Assembly (NCBI RefSeq): GCF_900130065.1
Contig: NZ_FQXV01000001.1
Location: 577,083 to 641,082, forward strand
Direction: 5' to 3'
DNA from: Sporobacter termitidis DSM 10068
Lineage (GTDB): Bacteria > Bacillota > Clostridia > Oscillospirales > Oscillospiraceae
Length of the DNA: 64,000 nt
Of this stretch, positions 44,592 through 57,793 are shown in pieces. Position numbers and translations under genes: made by a program. The number at the start of each line of letters is the position of its first letter. Within the stretch, counting starts at the first letter, position 1. Below the pieces are notes generated by a model. That model had not been told where the DNA came from. It did not search any database and saw only the letters and a list, made by a program, of their open reading frames with translations.

Positions 44592-45062
44592 TTACCAGCG
44601 GTAGTGTGCAAAGGCTCTGTTCGATTCAGCCATTCTATGGGTATCTTCACGTTTTTTCACGGCGCTGCCGAGACTGTTGGCGGCATCCATGATTTCGCCT
44701 GCGAGACGTTCTTTCATTGTTTTTTCGTTGCGTGCTCTTGAGTAGCTCGTCAGCCAGCGCAGACCAAGCGTCTGACGTCTGTCGGGCCTGACCTCGATCG
44801 GTACCTGATAGGTGGCGCCGCCGACACGGCGGGCCTTGACCTCCAGGGACGGCATGATGTTCTCGATAGCCGCCGTGAAGACTTCAAGCGGGGCTTTTCC
44901 TGTCTTCTCTCCGATGATGTCAAAAGCGCCGTAAACGACTTTTTGAGCTACGCCTTTCTTGCCGTCCAGCATAATGCTGTTGATCAGTCTCGTGACGAGT
45001 ACTGAATTGTATAGAGGATCAGGCAAGACTTCTCTCTTCGGTACGTTACCTCTTCTGGGCAC
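44592..45062 (-). CDS. rpsG: 30S ribosomal protein S7
   Basis: A 156-residue S7, the usual length. It begins [20 protein letters not shown] and contains the conserved [17 protein letters not shown]. The C-terminal helix region NRAFAHYRW is intact. It nucleates assembly of the 30S head. The start is GTG 45062 with AAGGAGGG seven bases upstream; the longer frame to 45149 crosses a repeat. Confidence 0.98.
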   Translation of the reverse strand: MPRRGNVPKREVLPDPLYNSVLVTRLINSIMLDGKKGVAQKVVYGAFDIIGEKTGKAPLEVFTAAIENIMPSLEVKARRVGGATYQVPIEVRPDRRQTLGLRWLTSYSRARNEKTMKERLAGEIMDAANSLGSAVKKREDTHRMAESNRAFAHYRW

Positions 45063-45150
45063 AATACTTCCCTCCTTCATATAAAATGATGTCATCGGTA
45101 CTCCGGGAAAGTTGACCCGGTGGGTGCCTGCCGCTGAGGCAACATACATC

Positions 45151-45176
45151 TGTCATTCCCGCCAGACGGGAACCCA
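45151..45176. repeat. REP-like palindrome, family 1 (degenerate)
   Basis: TGTCATTCCCGC, then CAGACGGGAACCCAC: the second arm has decayed. It lies between rpsL and rpsG, inside the str gene cluster. Confidence 0.65.
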
Positions 45177-45251
45177 CATATTTTATAATGTATATATACC
45201 TTCATGGCAAGGCGTTCAGCCTCACGCACAAAGCGTTGTCAGCTTCACTTT

Positions 45252-45689
45252 TTACTTTTTGGTTGCCGTACCCTTGCCAGCCTTCGGCTTTTTGGCGCCG
45301 TACTTGGAGCGGGCCTGCATGCGCTTGGCCACGCCTTGGGTATCGAGTGTGCCGCGGATGATGTGATAACGGACACCAGGCAGGTCCTTGACACGGCCGC
45401 CGCGAATCATGACGACGGAGTGCTCCTGCAGATTGTGGCCGATACCGGGGATATACGCGGTAACCTCATAGCCGTTTGTGAGACGGACACGAGCGATCTT
45501 CCGGAGTGCGGAGTTCGGCTTTTTCGGCGTCGAAGTTCTGACCGCCGTGCAAACACCGCGCTTCTGGGGGGATGACAGATCCGTCTCCTTGTTCTTCAGG
45601 GTGTTAAGACCCTTCTGCATCGCCGGAGAGGTGGATTTGTACGTCTGGGTCTCTCTGCCCTTTCTGACAAGCTGATTGAATGTTGGCAT
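45252..45689 (-). CDS. rpsL: 30S ribosomal protein S12
   Basis: A 145-residue S12. The streptomycin loop [11 protein letters not shown] is wild type, and the second conserved loop [27 protein letters not shown] is present (cited in part). The C-terminus has a basic Lys/Ala extension ([15 protein letters not shown]). AAAGGAGG lies six bases before the ATG. It is first in rpsL-rpsG-fusA-tuf and has its own promoter candidate. Confidence 0.98.
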   Translation of the reverse strand: MPTFNQLVRKGRETQTYKSTSPAMQKGLNTLKNKETDLSSPQKRGVCTAVRTSTPKKPNSALRKIARVRLTNGYEVTAYIPGIGHNLQEHSVVMIRGGRVKDLPGVRYHIIRGTLDTQGVAKRMQARSKYGAKKPKAGKGTATKK

Positions 45690-45792
45690 TATGTTCCTCC
45701 TTTCTGAACGTTATTTTATTTTTATCGAAACGTTTTTTAGGCATTTCGTAAAAATCGGATGCACAGAATCGTGCAATATCACACAGGCTAAT

Positions 45793-45821
45793 ACGATAAC
45801 ACAAAACCCGCCCCGCGTCAA
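45793..45821 (-). promoter_or_regulatory. SigA-like promoter for rpsL
   Basis: On the minus strand TTGACG (45816-45821), 17 bases, TATCGT (45793-45798), about 100 bases before the rpsL start. Confidence 0.5.
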
Positions 45822-45926
45822 CATATTTTACGCGGATATAACCAAAGCGGCGCCGTGCAAGCGGAAACTTTACCCTGGGCCCGGCGTGAGGTATCGTGTG
45901 GTTGCAACCATAGCGGCCTCTTGCAG

Positions 45927-46031
45927 GGGCGCTTCACGAAGCGCCCGAACCGGGGTCCGGGGCGAAGCCCCGAGGAGGGCATGGGGCGAAGCCCCATAAA
46001 AAGGGTTATAGGGGGCGCCAGCCCCCTATAA
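45927..46031. repeat. Cluster of four GC-rich palindromes after rpoC
   Basis: GGGCGCTT/AAGCGCCC (45927-45946), GGGGC-GAA-GCCCC (45959-45971), ATGGGGC-GAA-GCCCCAT (45981-45997) and TTATAGGGGGC/GCCCCCTATAA (46006-46031). On the minus strand the last is followed by CCCTTTTTAT, so it can act as the rpoC terminator. Confidence 0.75.
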
Positions 46032-46055
46032 CTCTATTGGGCGGGCGGGTGGGTA

Positions 46056-49651
<3,596 letters not shown>

Positions 49652-49655
<4 letters not shown>

Positions 49656-52600
49656 TGTTTATCCTCCTCTTCATCCAGGAACTCATAGAGGTCGTTTTCT
49701 TCAAATTCCTCTTCTTCCTCAAAGTCGGCGGCGAGGTCGTCGGACTCCTCGAGGTCGACGTCTTCAATGCTGTAGCCGCCGGAAAGGATTTCATTGTCGT
49801 CAGAGCGGTAGGTGCTGCCGCCCTCGCGCATGTTGTCGCGGATATCGTCTTCCTCGTCGTCGCTCTGCAGCTCGATCTTGTTGCCGTGCTCGTCGAGCAC
49901 GCGGACGTCGAGACAGAGGGACTGGAGCTCCTTGACGAGGACCTTGAAGGATTCCGGCACGCCGGGCTTCGGGATATTGTGGCCCTTGACGATGGACTCG
50001 TAGGTGCGCACGCGCCCTGTGACGTCGTCCGATTTCACCGTTAAAATCTCCTGCAGGGTGTACGCCGCGCCGTAAGCCTCCAGCGCCCAGACTTCCATTT
50101 CGCCGAAGCGCTGGCCGCCGAACTGGGCCTTGCCGCCAAGCGGCTGCTGCGTGACGAGGCTGTACGGGCCCGTGGAACGGGCGTGGATCTTATCGTCAAC
50201 CAGATGATGGAGCTTTAAGAAGTAGACATAGCCGACGGTGACCGGGTTGTCAAAGGGATCGCCGGTGCGTCCGTCGTAGAGGACGCTCTTGCCGTCGGGC
50301 CGGAGGCCGGCCAGCTCCAGCGTGTCACGGATTTCCTTTTCGTTGGCGCCGTTGAAGATGGGGGTGGCCACCTTCCAGCCCAGCGTTTTGGCCGCGTACC
50401 CCAGATGGACCTCCAGGACCTGGCCGATGTTCATACGGGAGGGGACGCCCAGCGGATTGAGCACGATATCCAGCGGCGTGCCGTCCGGCAGGTACGGCAT
50501 ATCCTCCTTCGGCAGGATGCGGGACACGACGCCCTTGTTGCCGTGGCGTCCGGCCATCTTGTCGCCGACGCTGATCTTTCTCTTCTGGGCGATATAGCAG
50601 CGGACCACCATGTTGACGCCGGGGTTCAGTTCGTCGCCGTTCTCACGGGTGAACACCTTGACGTCGACGACGATGCCGCTCTCGCCGTGGGGAACTTTTA
50701 ATGAGGTATCCCTGACCTCGCGCGCCTTCTCGCCGAAGATCGCTCGTAAAAGGCGTTCCTCGGCGGTCAGGTCCGTTTCGCCCTTGGGCGTAACCTTGCC
50801 CACGAGAATGTCGCCGGCGTGAACCTCGGCGCCCACGCTGATGATGCCGCGCTCGTCGAGATAACGGAGAGAGTCTTCACCGACGCCGGGAATATCCCGG
50901 GTGATCTCCTCGGGCCCCAGCTTCGTGTCGCGGGCGTCGATCTCGTGCTCTTCGATATGAATGGACGTAAACACGTCGTCCATGGACAGGCGCTCGTTGA
51001 TGAGGATAGCGTCCTCGTAGTTGTAGCCTTCCCAGGTCATAAAGCCGACCAGGATGTTCTTGCCCAGCGCGATCTCGCCCTGGCTCGTGGACGGGCCGTC
51101 GGCCAGGATATCGCCGGCCTTGACGCGGTCGCGGGCGGAGACGACGGGGCGCTGGTTGATGCAGGTGCCCTGGTTGGAACGGGAGAACTTCGTCAGGGAA
51201 TAATCCTTGACCTCGCCGCTGTCGTAGCGGACGGTGACCCGCGTGGCGGACACGCTGGCCACGACGCCGTCGCCCTCGGCCAGCGCCACGACAGTGGAGT
51301 CCACGGCGCACTTGTGCTCAATGCCGGTGGCGACGATCGGCGCCTCCGTGGTGAGCAGCGGAACGGCCTGGCGCTGCATGTTCGCGCCCATGAGGGCGCG
51401 GTTGGCGTCGTCGTTTTCCAGGAAGGGGATCATGGCCGTGGCGATGGAGACCATCATGCGCGGCGAGATGTCGATATAGTCCACGCGGTCGCGGTCGACC
51501 TCGACGATTTCGTCGCGGTGGCGGCAGGTGATACGCTGGTTTATAAGACAGCCGTTTTCGTCGAGGGGCTCCGTGGCCTGGGCGACGATGTACTGGTCCT
51601 CCATGTCGGCCGTCAGATAATCGATCTGCTCCATCACGCGGAAGGTCTTTTTCTCAATCTTCTGGAACGGCGCGATGATAAACCCGTATTCGTTGACGCG
51701 GGCGTAGGACGCCAGATACGAGATCAGGCCGATGTTCGGACCTTCAGGCGTCTCGATGGGGCACATGCGCCCGTAGTGGCTATAGTGAACGTCTCGGACG
51801 TCGAAGCTGGCGCGCTCGCGGGACAGGCCGCCGGGGCCCAGGGCCGACAGACGGCGCTTGTGGGTGAGCTCCGCCAGCGGGTTCGTCTGGTCCATGAATT
51901 GAGAAAGCGGGGACGACCCGAAAAATTCCTTGATGGCCGCCGTGACGGGGCGGATGTTGATGAGAGACTGCGGGGTGATGATATCCAGATCCTGCAGCGT
52001 CATGCGCTCGCGGATGACACGCTCCATGCGCGAAAAGCCCACGCGGAACTGGTTCTGCAAAAGCTCGCCGACGCTGCGCATGCGGCGGTTGCCCAGATGG
52101 TCGATATCGTCCGCGTCGCCGATGCCGTGGGCCAGGCAGTTCAAATAGTTGACGGAGGCCATGATATCGTCGGGAATGATGTGCTTGGGTATGAGGTCGT
52201 CAATGCGCTCCAGGATGGCGTCCTTGAGCTCCTGGCCGCTGTACTCCTCCAAAAGCTTTTTCAGCACGATGAAGCGCACGCGCTCCTTGATGCCGAGCTC
52301 GGCCTCCACGTCAAAGCCGACGAAATTGTCGAGCTTCACCATACCGTTGGAGAAAACCCGGACTTCCCTGCCGTCGGCCTGGACCCAGGCCTCGATGATG
52401 CCCTTGGATTCAAGCTCCTCGGCCCTGTCGCGGGTGACCGTCTCGCCGGCCTCGGCGATGATCTCGCCCGTCATGGGGTCCGCCAGCGGGCGGGATAGGG
52501 TATGGCCGCTCAGGCGGTGCCAGAGAGCCAACTTTTTATTGAACTTGTAGCGCCCGACGGTGGAGATGTCATACCGCCGCGCGTCAAAAAAGAGGTTTGT

Positions 52601-53419
52601 TAAAAGTGTCTCAGCGCTGTCCACCGTCGGGGGGTCGCCGGGGCGCAGGCGCTTGTAGAGCTCGATGAGCGCCTCCTCGCGGGTCCTGCAGGCGTCCTTA
52701 TCGAGGGTGGCGTTGATGCGCTCGTCATCGCCGAAGATGAGCTTCAGCTGCTCGCTCGTCTCCGCGCCGGCCTCGCCGCCTGCAACGGACAGCCAGGTGT
52801 ACGGCTCGGCCGTGGGCCGCCCGATGGCGCGCAGAAGCCAGGTGATCGGCAACTTTCTGTTTTTATCCACGCGGACATAGAAGTTATCGGACGCGTCCGT
52901 CTCGTATTCCAGCCAGGCGCCCCTATACGGGATAACGGTGGTGGCGTACACGGTGACCGCCGTTTTGACGTCCGTCTTCTTCTCGAAATAAACGCTGGGC
53001 GAACGGATGATCTGGGACACGACGACGCGCTCGGCGCCGTTGATGATAAAGGTGCCGGCATTGGTCATGAGCGGGAAATCTCCCATAAAGATTTCCTGCT
53101 CCTTGATCTCCTCGGTTTCCTTGTTCCGCAGGCGCACACTGACCTTTAAGGGCGCGGCGAACGTGGCGTCCCGGGCCTTGCACTCCTCCACGGAATATTT
53201 CGGCTTTTCATCAATATTATAATCAATGAAGGTGAGCTCAAGATTGCCTGTGTAATCGGTGATCGCGGCAACGTCCTTAAACACTTCCCTGAGTCCCGTC
53301 TCCAGAAACCACTTGTATGAATCCTTCTGAACCTCCAGGAGGTTCGGCATATCCATGATCTCTTCCGACTTGGCAAAACTCTTTCTGACCGTTTTGCCGT
53401 ACGCCACATCTTTCGGCAT
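49652..53419 (-). CDS. rpoB: RNA polymerase beta subunit
   Basis: A 1255-residue subunit. The rifampicin pocket reads [19 protein letters not shown] then [12 protein letters not shown]. It matches the conserved sequence except for Pro where most bacteria have Gln (E. coli Q510 position). [13 protein letters not shown] near the C-terminus is part of the catalytic core. The C-terminus is a long acidic tail (DEEDDIRDN ... EEEEEFEEN). AAGGAG lies eight bases before the ATG at 53419; a GTG at 53428 is less likely. It has a strong promoter. No rplJ/rplL lies upstream. Confidence 0.99.
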
Positions 53420-53589
53420 GAACTTCACTCCTTAAGTTATTCGTCAATGTATATCGGCGGAGCCCGGCGTGACACACGCGGGTATGTTGTAGTTATTTCA
53501 AAAGGTTATGTTGATTTTACGCGAGTTTATGATACAATCTTAAAAAAGGTATTCGTATCTGGTTCGTCCATTTTTATGCATAGCAATTA

Positions 53590-53618
53590 ATTTTAACTGA
53601 ATTGAATAATATTGTCAA
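53590..53618 (-). promoter_or_regulatory. SigA promoter for rpoB-rpoC
   Basis: On the minus strand TTGACA (53613-53618), 17 bases, TAAAAT (53590-53595). The leader would be about 165 nt. Confidence 0.8.
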
Positions 53619-53629
53619 GTGTAATTTCA

Positions 53630-53661
53630 GCGGAGAAACTGTCGTTTCTCCGCTTTTTTTA
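53630..53661 (+). terminator. Orphan intrinsic terminator
   Basis: AGCGGAGAAAC, TGTC loop, GTTTCTCCGCT, then seven T on the plus strand. No plus-strand gene lies upstream for many kilobases, so it may end an unannotated small or antisense transcript or block read-through toward the PadR operon. Confidence 0.75.
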
Positions 53662-53818
53662 TGTGCAGATTGTCTTTTCTTTTGCCTCCCACATTTGAGG
53701 GAGGCTTTGGTGTGTCCTTTTTTAACCAAATTTTAATCTGTTTTATATTCTATCTGCTGCTGTAATATTTATAATATACATATCCCGACAGCAACCATAA
53801 CTTTTTTCTCAATATACC

Positions 53819-53847
53819 TTGACAGGCGAAGTATGTTGTGTTAGGTT
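53819..53847 (+). promoter_or_regulatory. SigA promoter for the PadR operon
   Basis: TTGACA (53819-53824), 17 bases, TAGGTT (53842-53847), 40 bases upstream of the PadR start. TGTG and CACA overlap the -10 region and could be part of a PadR operator. Confidence 0.65.
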
Positions 53848-53887
53848 GTAAGCACAGATCTGAAATACCTAGCATCGGAGGGATACT

Positions 53888-54223
53888 ATGTCGATAGCAT
53901 CTGATCTCATTCGCGGCCACACCGATACGATCATCCTGGCCCGGCTGATGGTCGCGGATAACTACGGCTATGAGATCAACAAGGCCATACAGCAAAAGAC
54001 AAACGGCAGATACGAGCTCAAGGAGGCCACGCTCTACAGCGCCTTCCGCCGGCTGGAGGAAGCCGGCTGCATCGAGTCCTACTGGGGCGACGAAACGACA
54101 GGCGCGCGCCGCCGGTACTACCGGATCACGGAGATCGGCCGCGAGGCGTACCAGAGCCTCAAAAAAGAATGGAAAACAGCAAAAGAACTGATCGACAAAC
54201 TCATTGAGTGGGAGGAAAAGTAA
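53888..54223 (+). CDS. PadR-family transcriptional regulator
   Basis: A 111-residue winged-helix repressor. N-terminal helices (IILARLMVADNYGYEINKAI) precede the recognition helix and wing (ELKEATLYSAFRRLEEAGCIES ... RRRYYRITEIG, cited in pieces). The C-terminal dimerisation helix ends in LIEWEEK. GGAGGG lies five bases before the ATG. It is the first gene of a three-gene operon with an HAAS-type membrane protein and a DUF4097 protein, an arrangement that recurs in Firmicutes, and probably represses its own operon. Confidence 0.93.
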   Translation: MSIASDLIRGHTDTIILARLMVADNYGYEINKAIQQKTNGRYELKEATLYSAFRRLEEAGCIESYWGDETTGARRRYYRITEIGREAYQSLKKEWKTAKELIDKLIEWEEK

Positions 54224-54224
54224 T

Positions 54225-54875
54225 ATGGAAGCAAAGATCCGCGCCTATGTCGACGAGCTTTTCGCCGGAACGGCGCCGTCGAGAAAATCCGTCGAGCTGA
54301 AAGAAGAAATGATTCAGAATCTGACGGAGAAATATAACGATCTCATCAGCGAGGGCAAAACGGCCGAAGCGGCTTACAACATCGCCATCGCCGGTATCGG
54401 CGACGTGAGCGATCTGCTCAAGGACCTGGAAAGGAGCACAGTGTCGCCGGAGATGCTCACATCCGTACGCCAGCGGTCGGCGATGTTCACATCGATCGCC
54501 GTCATGCTCTATATCATCAGCGTTATCCCCATCATCGTCCTCAGCGTCCTTTTTTCGGGCGGATGGCTCCCGGGACTGATCGTGATGTTTCTGCTCATCG
54601 CCGCGGCCACCGGCCTTTTGATCTATAACGGCATGACGAAACCCAAGTTTGTAAAGCAGGATACCATGGTGGAAGAGTTCAAGCAGTGGCAGACCGGCAG
54701 CCAGGAACAGAAGGCGCTCCGCAACGCCATCCACACGGCGCTCTGGACGATTACCATCGCTATTTATTTCATCGTCAGCTTTTCAACGGGGGCCTGGCAT
54801 CTTTCGTGGATCATCTTCCTCGTGACCGTTGCCATTCAGGCCATCATCAACGCCGCCTTTGCTTTCAAGAAATGA
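54225..54875 (+). CDS. HAAS/DUF1700-type membrane protein
   Basis: A 216-residue protein. The N-terminal region (about 1-75) is the helical HAAS-type domain (RKSVELKEEMIQNLTEKYND, then IAIAGIGDVSDLLKDLE). Four TM segments follow, in pairs at about 92-140 and 170-210. Such proteins accompany PadR regulators and are thought to transmit envelope signals; the role is not established. The start at 54225 is one base past the PadR stop, with GGGAGG upstream. The operon context is the best clue to function. Confidence 0.85.
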   Translation: MEAKIRAYVDELFAGTAPSRKSVELKEEMIQNLTEKYNDLISEGKTAEAAYNIAIAGIGDVSDLLKDLERSTVSPEMLTSVRQRSAMFTSIAVMLYIISVIPIIVLSVLFSGGWLPGLIVMFLLIAAATGLLIYNGMTKPKFVKQDTMVEEFKQWQTGSQEQKALRNAIHTALWTITIAIYFIVSFSTGAWHLSWIIFLVTVAIQAIINAAFAFKK

Positions 54876-54885
54876 GGGATTTACT

Positions 54886-55854
54886 ATGAGCACAACAAAA
54901 CTTGCCACCGTTATCTGCTGGATCGTCGTCGCTATCGTCGTCCTCGGCCTCGCCGTCTGGCTTCTGACAGGCAGCCTCTTCGGCATCAATACCGGCTTTA
55001 AAATAAACGCCCCCGCCTTCAGTATCGGCGGATTCGACAATCTGGCGGGCCCCTTTAACGAGGCCGGCAGCTATCAGGTGCCCGCCGACGGCGTCGACAG
55101 CATCGATGTGGACTGGGTCTCCGGCGCGGTGACGATCACGCCCTACGACGGCGACAGCATCAAGCTCACGGAGTACGCACGCCGCGAGCTGAAGGACAAC
55201 GAAAAGCTGGTCTATGAGACGTCCGGCGGGAAGCTTCAAGTCAGGTACGTCTCCCCCGGCCTGACGATCAATATGATCACCAAGAAGCTTGAACTGCTCG
55301 TCCCCGAATCGCTCGCGGACAAACTTAACCTGCTGAGCATCGGCACAACGTCCGCCGAATTGAAGGTCAGCGACTTTGAGGTCAAGTCCTTTGAGGTCGA
55401 CGAGACCTCCGGCAGCGCGGAGATCTCCAACATCAAGGCGAATACGGCGGATGTCCACTCTGGGTCCGGGGAAGTCAGCATCACCAATCTGACGGCGTCG
55501 GAGCTGTACGCGAGCACCGTCTCCGGCAGAATGAAGTTTGACGCTGTCACCGCGGACACGCTGCAGACAAAAACCACCTCCGGCAGCCAGCAGCTGGGCG
55601 GTACGTTCAAGTCTGTCGACGCCTCCAGCGTCTCCGGTGAAGTCAGCGTCACAAGCGGCGTGAATCCCGACAAGGTCACCATCGGCACAACGTCCGGCGG
55701 CATCACACTGGCCATCCCGGGCGGGGACGGCGTAACGGTGTCCTACGATACGACCTCCGGCAGGTTCAACAGCGACATTTCCGTCAGAACGGGCGGCAAC
55801 GCAAATTACAGGTTCACCTCCGTCAGCGGCGACATCCGGCTGAAGGCGGCGTAA
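54886..55854 (+). CDS. DUF4097-family beta-helical membrane protein
   Basis: A 322-residue protein with an N-terminal TM anchor (about 8-30, ICWIVVAIVVLGLAVWLLTG) and an extracellular beta-solenoid of DUF4097 type. Repeated units with a SGSAEISNIKAN / SGSGEVSITNLTA / VSGRMKFDAVTA pattern run from about residue 170 to the end. It starts ten bases after the HAAS gene. DUF4097 proteins include LiaX, a daptomycin and antimicrobial-peptide sensor; whether this one senses envelope stress is only an inference. Confidence 0.87.
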   Translation: MSTTKLATVICWIVVAIVVLGLAVWLLTGSLFGINTGFKINAPAFSIGGFDNLAGPFNEAGSYQVPADGVDSIDVDWVSGAVTITPYDGDSIKLTEYARRELKDNEKLVYETSGGKLQVRYVSPGLTINMITKKLELLVPESLADKLNLLSIGTTSAELKVSDFEVKSFEVDETSGSAEISNIKANTADVHSGSGEVSITNLTASELYASTVSGRMKFDAVTADTLQTKTTSGSQQLGGTFKSVDASSVSGEVSVTSGVNPDKVTIGTTSGGITLAIPGGDGVTVSYDTTSGRFNSDISVRTGGNANYRFTSVSGDIRLKAA

Positions 55855-55865
55855 CGAAAGAACGT

Positions 55866-55890
55866 GCAGGGCAGTTACATACTGCCCTGC
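55866..55890 (+). other. Stem-loop before the radical SAM gene
   Basis: GCAGGGCAG, TTACATA loop, CTGCCCTGC: a perfect 9-bp stem with no T run, 12 bases after the DUF4097 stop and 9 bases before the AAAAGGAG of the next gene. It could weakly terminate or set the relative expression of the two units. Confidence 0.5.
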
Positions 55891-55911
55891 CGCATTAAAA
55901 AGGAGTTTTGC

Positions 55912-57267
55912 ATGAAAATCGTTTTAATCGCCCCGGTCAGGGACGAAGGCCGGAAGACACGGGACATCATCCGCTTTCCGATGGTTTCGCTTTTGTATAT
56001 CGCCGCGCTGACGCCGGAAAAGCACGACGTCACGATTGTCGAGGAAGAGGCGGAAAGCGTCGACTACAGCATGGAGTGCGACCTTGTGGCAATCACCAGC
56101 ATGACGGCCACGGCGAAACGCTCGTATAAAATCTCGGAAGAATTCATGCGGCGGGGGAAAACGGTCGTCCTGGGCGGCATCCACCCCACCGTCCTCCCCG
56201 CCGAGGCAAAGCTCCACTGCAGCGCGGTCATCACCGGCGAAGCCGAGCCGGTATGGCGGCAGGTGCTCGACGATATCGAAAACGGCAGCCTCCAGGCTTT
56301 CTATCACGGCGGCGCCATGGCGAACCTGGACGATTACCCCCTGCCGCGGCGCGATCTGGTCCAATATACCTCGCCGCTCAAGCTGGAGCCCATCGTCACC
56401 TCCAGAGGCTGCCCGTATTCGTGCGAGTTCTGCAGCGTGTGGAAATTCTTCGGCAAGAGAATCCGGCATGTCGGCGTGGACAGGGTGCTGCAGGACATCG
56501 CCAATACCAATTCAAAACGCTTCATGTTCCTGGACGACAACATCGTGGGCGACCCGGTGTATGCCAAAGCGCTTTTCACGGCGCTGAAGGAGCTGAACAT
56601 CGAATGGGTCGGCCAGGCCTCCATTTCGTTTTCAAAAAATGAGGAACTGCTGAGGCTTGCTTACGAAAGCGGATGCCGGGGGCTGTTTTTCGGGCTGGAG
56701 AGCGTGTCAGAGCAGAAAATGAAGCGGATGAGCAAGAGCATGCGCACCCAGGCCGATACCATCGACGCTATCAAACGGATCATGGCGGGGGGCATTTTGT
56801 TCCATGCGTCCCTCGTCTTCGGCTTTGACGACGACGACGAGTCCGTCTTTGACGAGACGCTTGAATTTCTGCATAAAACAAAAATCCCGTCCGCAACCTT
56901 CAACATCCTGACGCCGTATCCGGGCACCGATATTTTTGAAAAGTTCAAGAGCCAGAACAGGCTCATCACGGAGGACTGGGATTTTTACGACCACTGCACC
57001 GTGACGTATCTCCCTCAGCATATGACGATCGACCGCCTGTACGAGGGGTATCAGTATGTCATGGACAACTACTACAGCCTTGGGAGTATCCTTCAGCGCT
57101 TTCCCGCCAGTGCCAAGAGGCCCCTGCTGTTCACGATGATCAACGCCGGCATGAAAAACAGCCTTAAGGCCGGAAAAGCGGATTCCCGGGACAGGCTGAC
57201 GAGATTACATAATATAATAGAGGACAATTACAGGCAAAACGCCTCCTCCCCCGCCCGCGGCGTTTGA
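55912..57267 (+). CDS. B12-binding-like / radical SAM protein of unknown substrate
   Basis: A 451-residue protein. Residues 1-140 are a cobalamin-binding-like Rossmann domain (MKIVLIAPV, ALTPEKHDVTIVEEE, LGGIHPTVLP); the usual DxHxxG cobalamin motif is not obvious. The radical SAM domain (about 155-370) has CPYSCEFC at Cys167, Cys171 and Cys174, then FLDDNIVGD and GLFFGLESVSEQKMK. A C-terminal extension (about 380-450) is helical. The architecture resembles BchE-type methyltransferases and cyclases. The substrate is unknown. AAAAGGAG lies six bases before the ATG. It is followed after seven bases by a HIT protein, probably co-transcribed. Confidence 0.85.
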   Translation: MKIVLIAPVRDEGRKTRDIIRFPMVSLLYIAALTPEKHDVTIVEEEAESVDYSMECDLVAITSMTATAKRSYKISEEFMRRGKTVVLGGIHPTVLPAEAKLHCSAVITGEAEPVWRQVLDDIENGSLQAFYHGGAMANLDDYPLPRRDLVQYTSPLKLEPIVTSRGCPYSCEFCSVWKFFGKRIRHVGVDRVLQDIANTNSKRFMFLDDNIVGDPVYAKALFTALKELNIEWVGQASISFSKNEELLRLAYESGCRGLFFGLESVSEQKMKRMSKSMRTQADTIDAIKRIMAGGILFHASLVFGFDDDDESVFDETLEFLHKTKIPSATFNILTPYPGTDIFEKFKSQNRLITEDWDFYDHCTVTYLPQHMTIDRLYEGYQYVMDNYYSLGSILQRFPASAKRPLLFTMINAGMKNSLKAGKADSRDRLTRLHNIIEDNYRQNASSPARGV

Positions 57268-57274
57268 GGCGATT

Positions 57275-57730
57275 ATGATGGACTGGAAAAACGACAGATT
57301 CGGCACCGCCCTTCGGGGCGAAAATCCGACGGTCCTGCTCCGGATGAAAAGCGGCTTTGCCGTCCTCGCCGACACACAGTTCCTGCCCGGCTACTGTATC
57401 CTGCTGGCGTACCCAAAGGTCAAAAGCCTCAACGATTTGGGCCCCGTGCCCCGGCTTTTGTTCCTCCGCGAAATGAGCCTCGTCGGCGACGCGATCATGG
57501 AGGTCTGCCGGCCCGCCCGGATCAACTACGAGATTCTGGGCAACACGGACGCCTTTCTGCACGCGCACATCATTCCCCGCTACGACTGGGAGGAGGACGA
57601 CCTGCGCCGGCAGCCCGTGTGGATGTACCCCGCGGAATACCGGTCGAGCCCCGAATTCGAGTTCAGCGCGGAAAAGCACGCCGAGCTGAAAGCGAAGCTT
57701 GCAGAGAAACTGAAGGAGCTGACGGAATAG
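57275..57730 (+). CDS. HIT-family protein
   Basis: A 151-residue histidine-triad-type protein. The core motif is FLHAHIIPRYDW near residue 95: the first His of the usual H-x-H-x-H is Phe, but the second (the nucleophile in the family) and third are kept. N-terminal VLLRMKSGFAVLAD and the GYCILLAYP strand fit the HIT fold. HIT enzymes hydrolyse nucleotide conjugates such as Ap4A. Start at ATG 57275 or 57278, with GAGG upstream. It follows the radical SAM gene by seven bases. Confidence 0.85.
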   Translation: MMDWKNDRFGTALRGENPTVLLRMKSGFAVLADTQFLPGYCILLAYPKVKSLNDLGPVPRLLFLREMSLVGDAIMEVCRPARINYEILGNTDAFLHAHIIPRYDWEEDDLRRQPVWMYPAEYRSSPEFEFSAEKHAELKAKLAEKLKELTE

Positions 57731-57793
57731 CACAAAGACGAGAGCAGGGCCGGCAAGCCGATTCATTAAAATCTGCGGAAGATGAGAATATAT

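Larger units (their letters stand above)
45690..46055. other. rpoC-rpsL intergenic region
   Basis: 366 bases. From the rpoC end: four GC-rich hairpins (45927-46031), then a spacer, a promoter candidate (45793-45821) and an AT-rich rpsL leader with AAAGGAGG. No L7Ae-type gene, often found here in Firmicutes, is present. Confidence 0.6.
53420..53887. other. Divergent intergenic region, rpoB / PadR operon
   Basis: 468 AT-rich bases with the rpoB promoter (53590-53618), about 165 bases of rpoB leader, an orphan plus-strand terminator (53630-53661) and the PadR promoter (53819-53847). No gene is seen. Confidence 0.6.

Noticed and set aside
43018-44604. 528-codon plus-strand frame antisense to fusA
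   Set aside because: Shadow frame; no RBS and no family resemblance.
50819-52498. 559-codon plus-strand frame antisense to rpoB
   Set aside because: Same reason: mirror of a highly conserved gene, no start signals.
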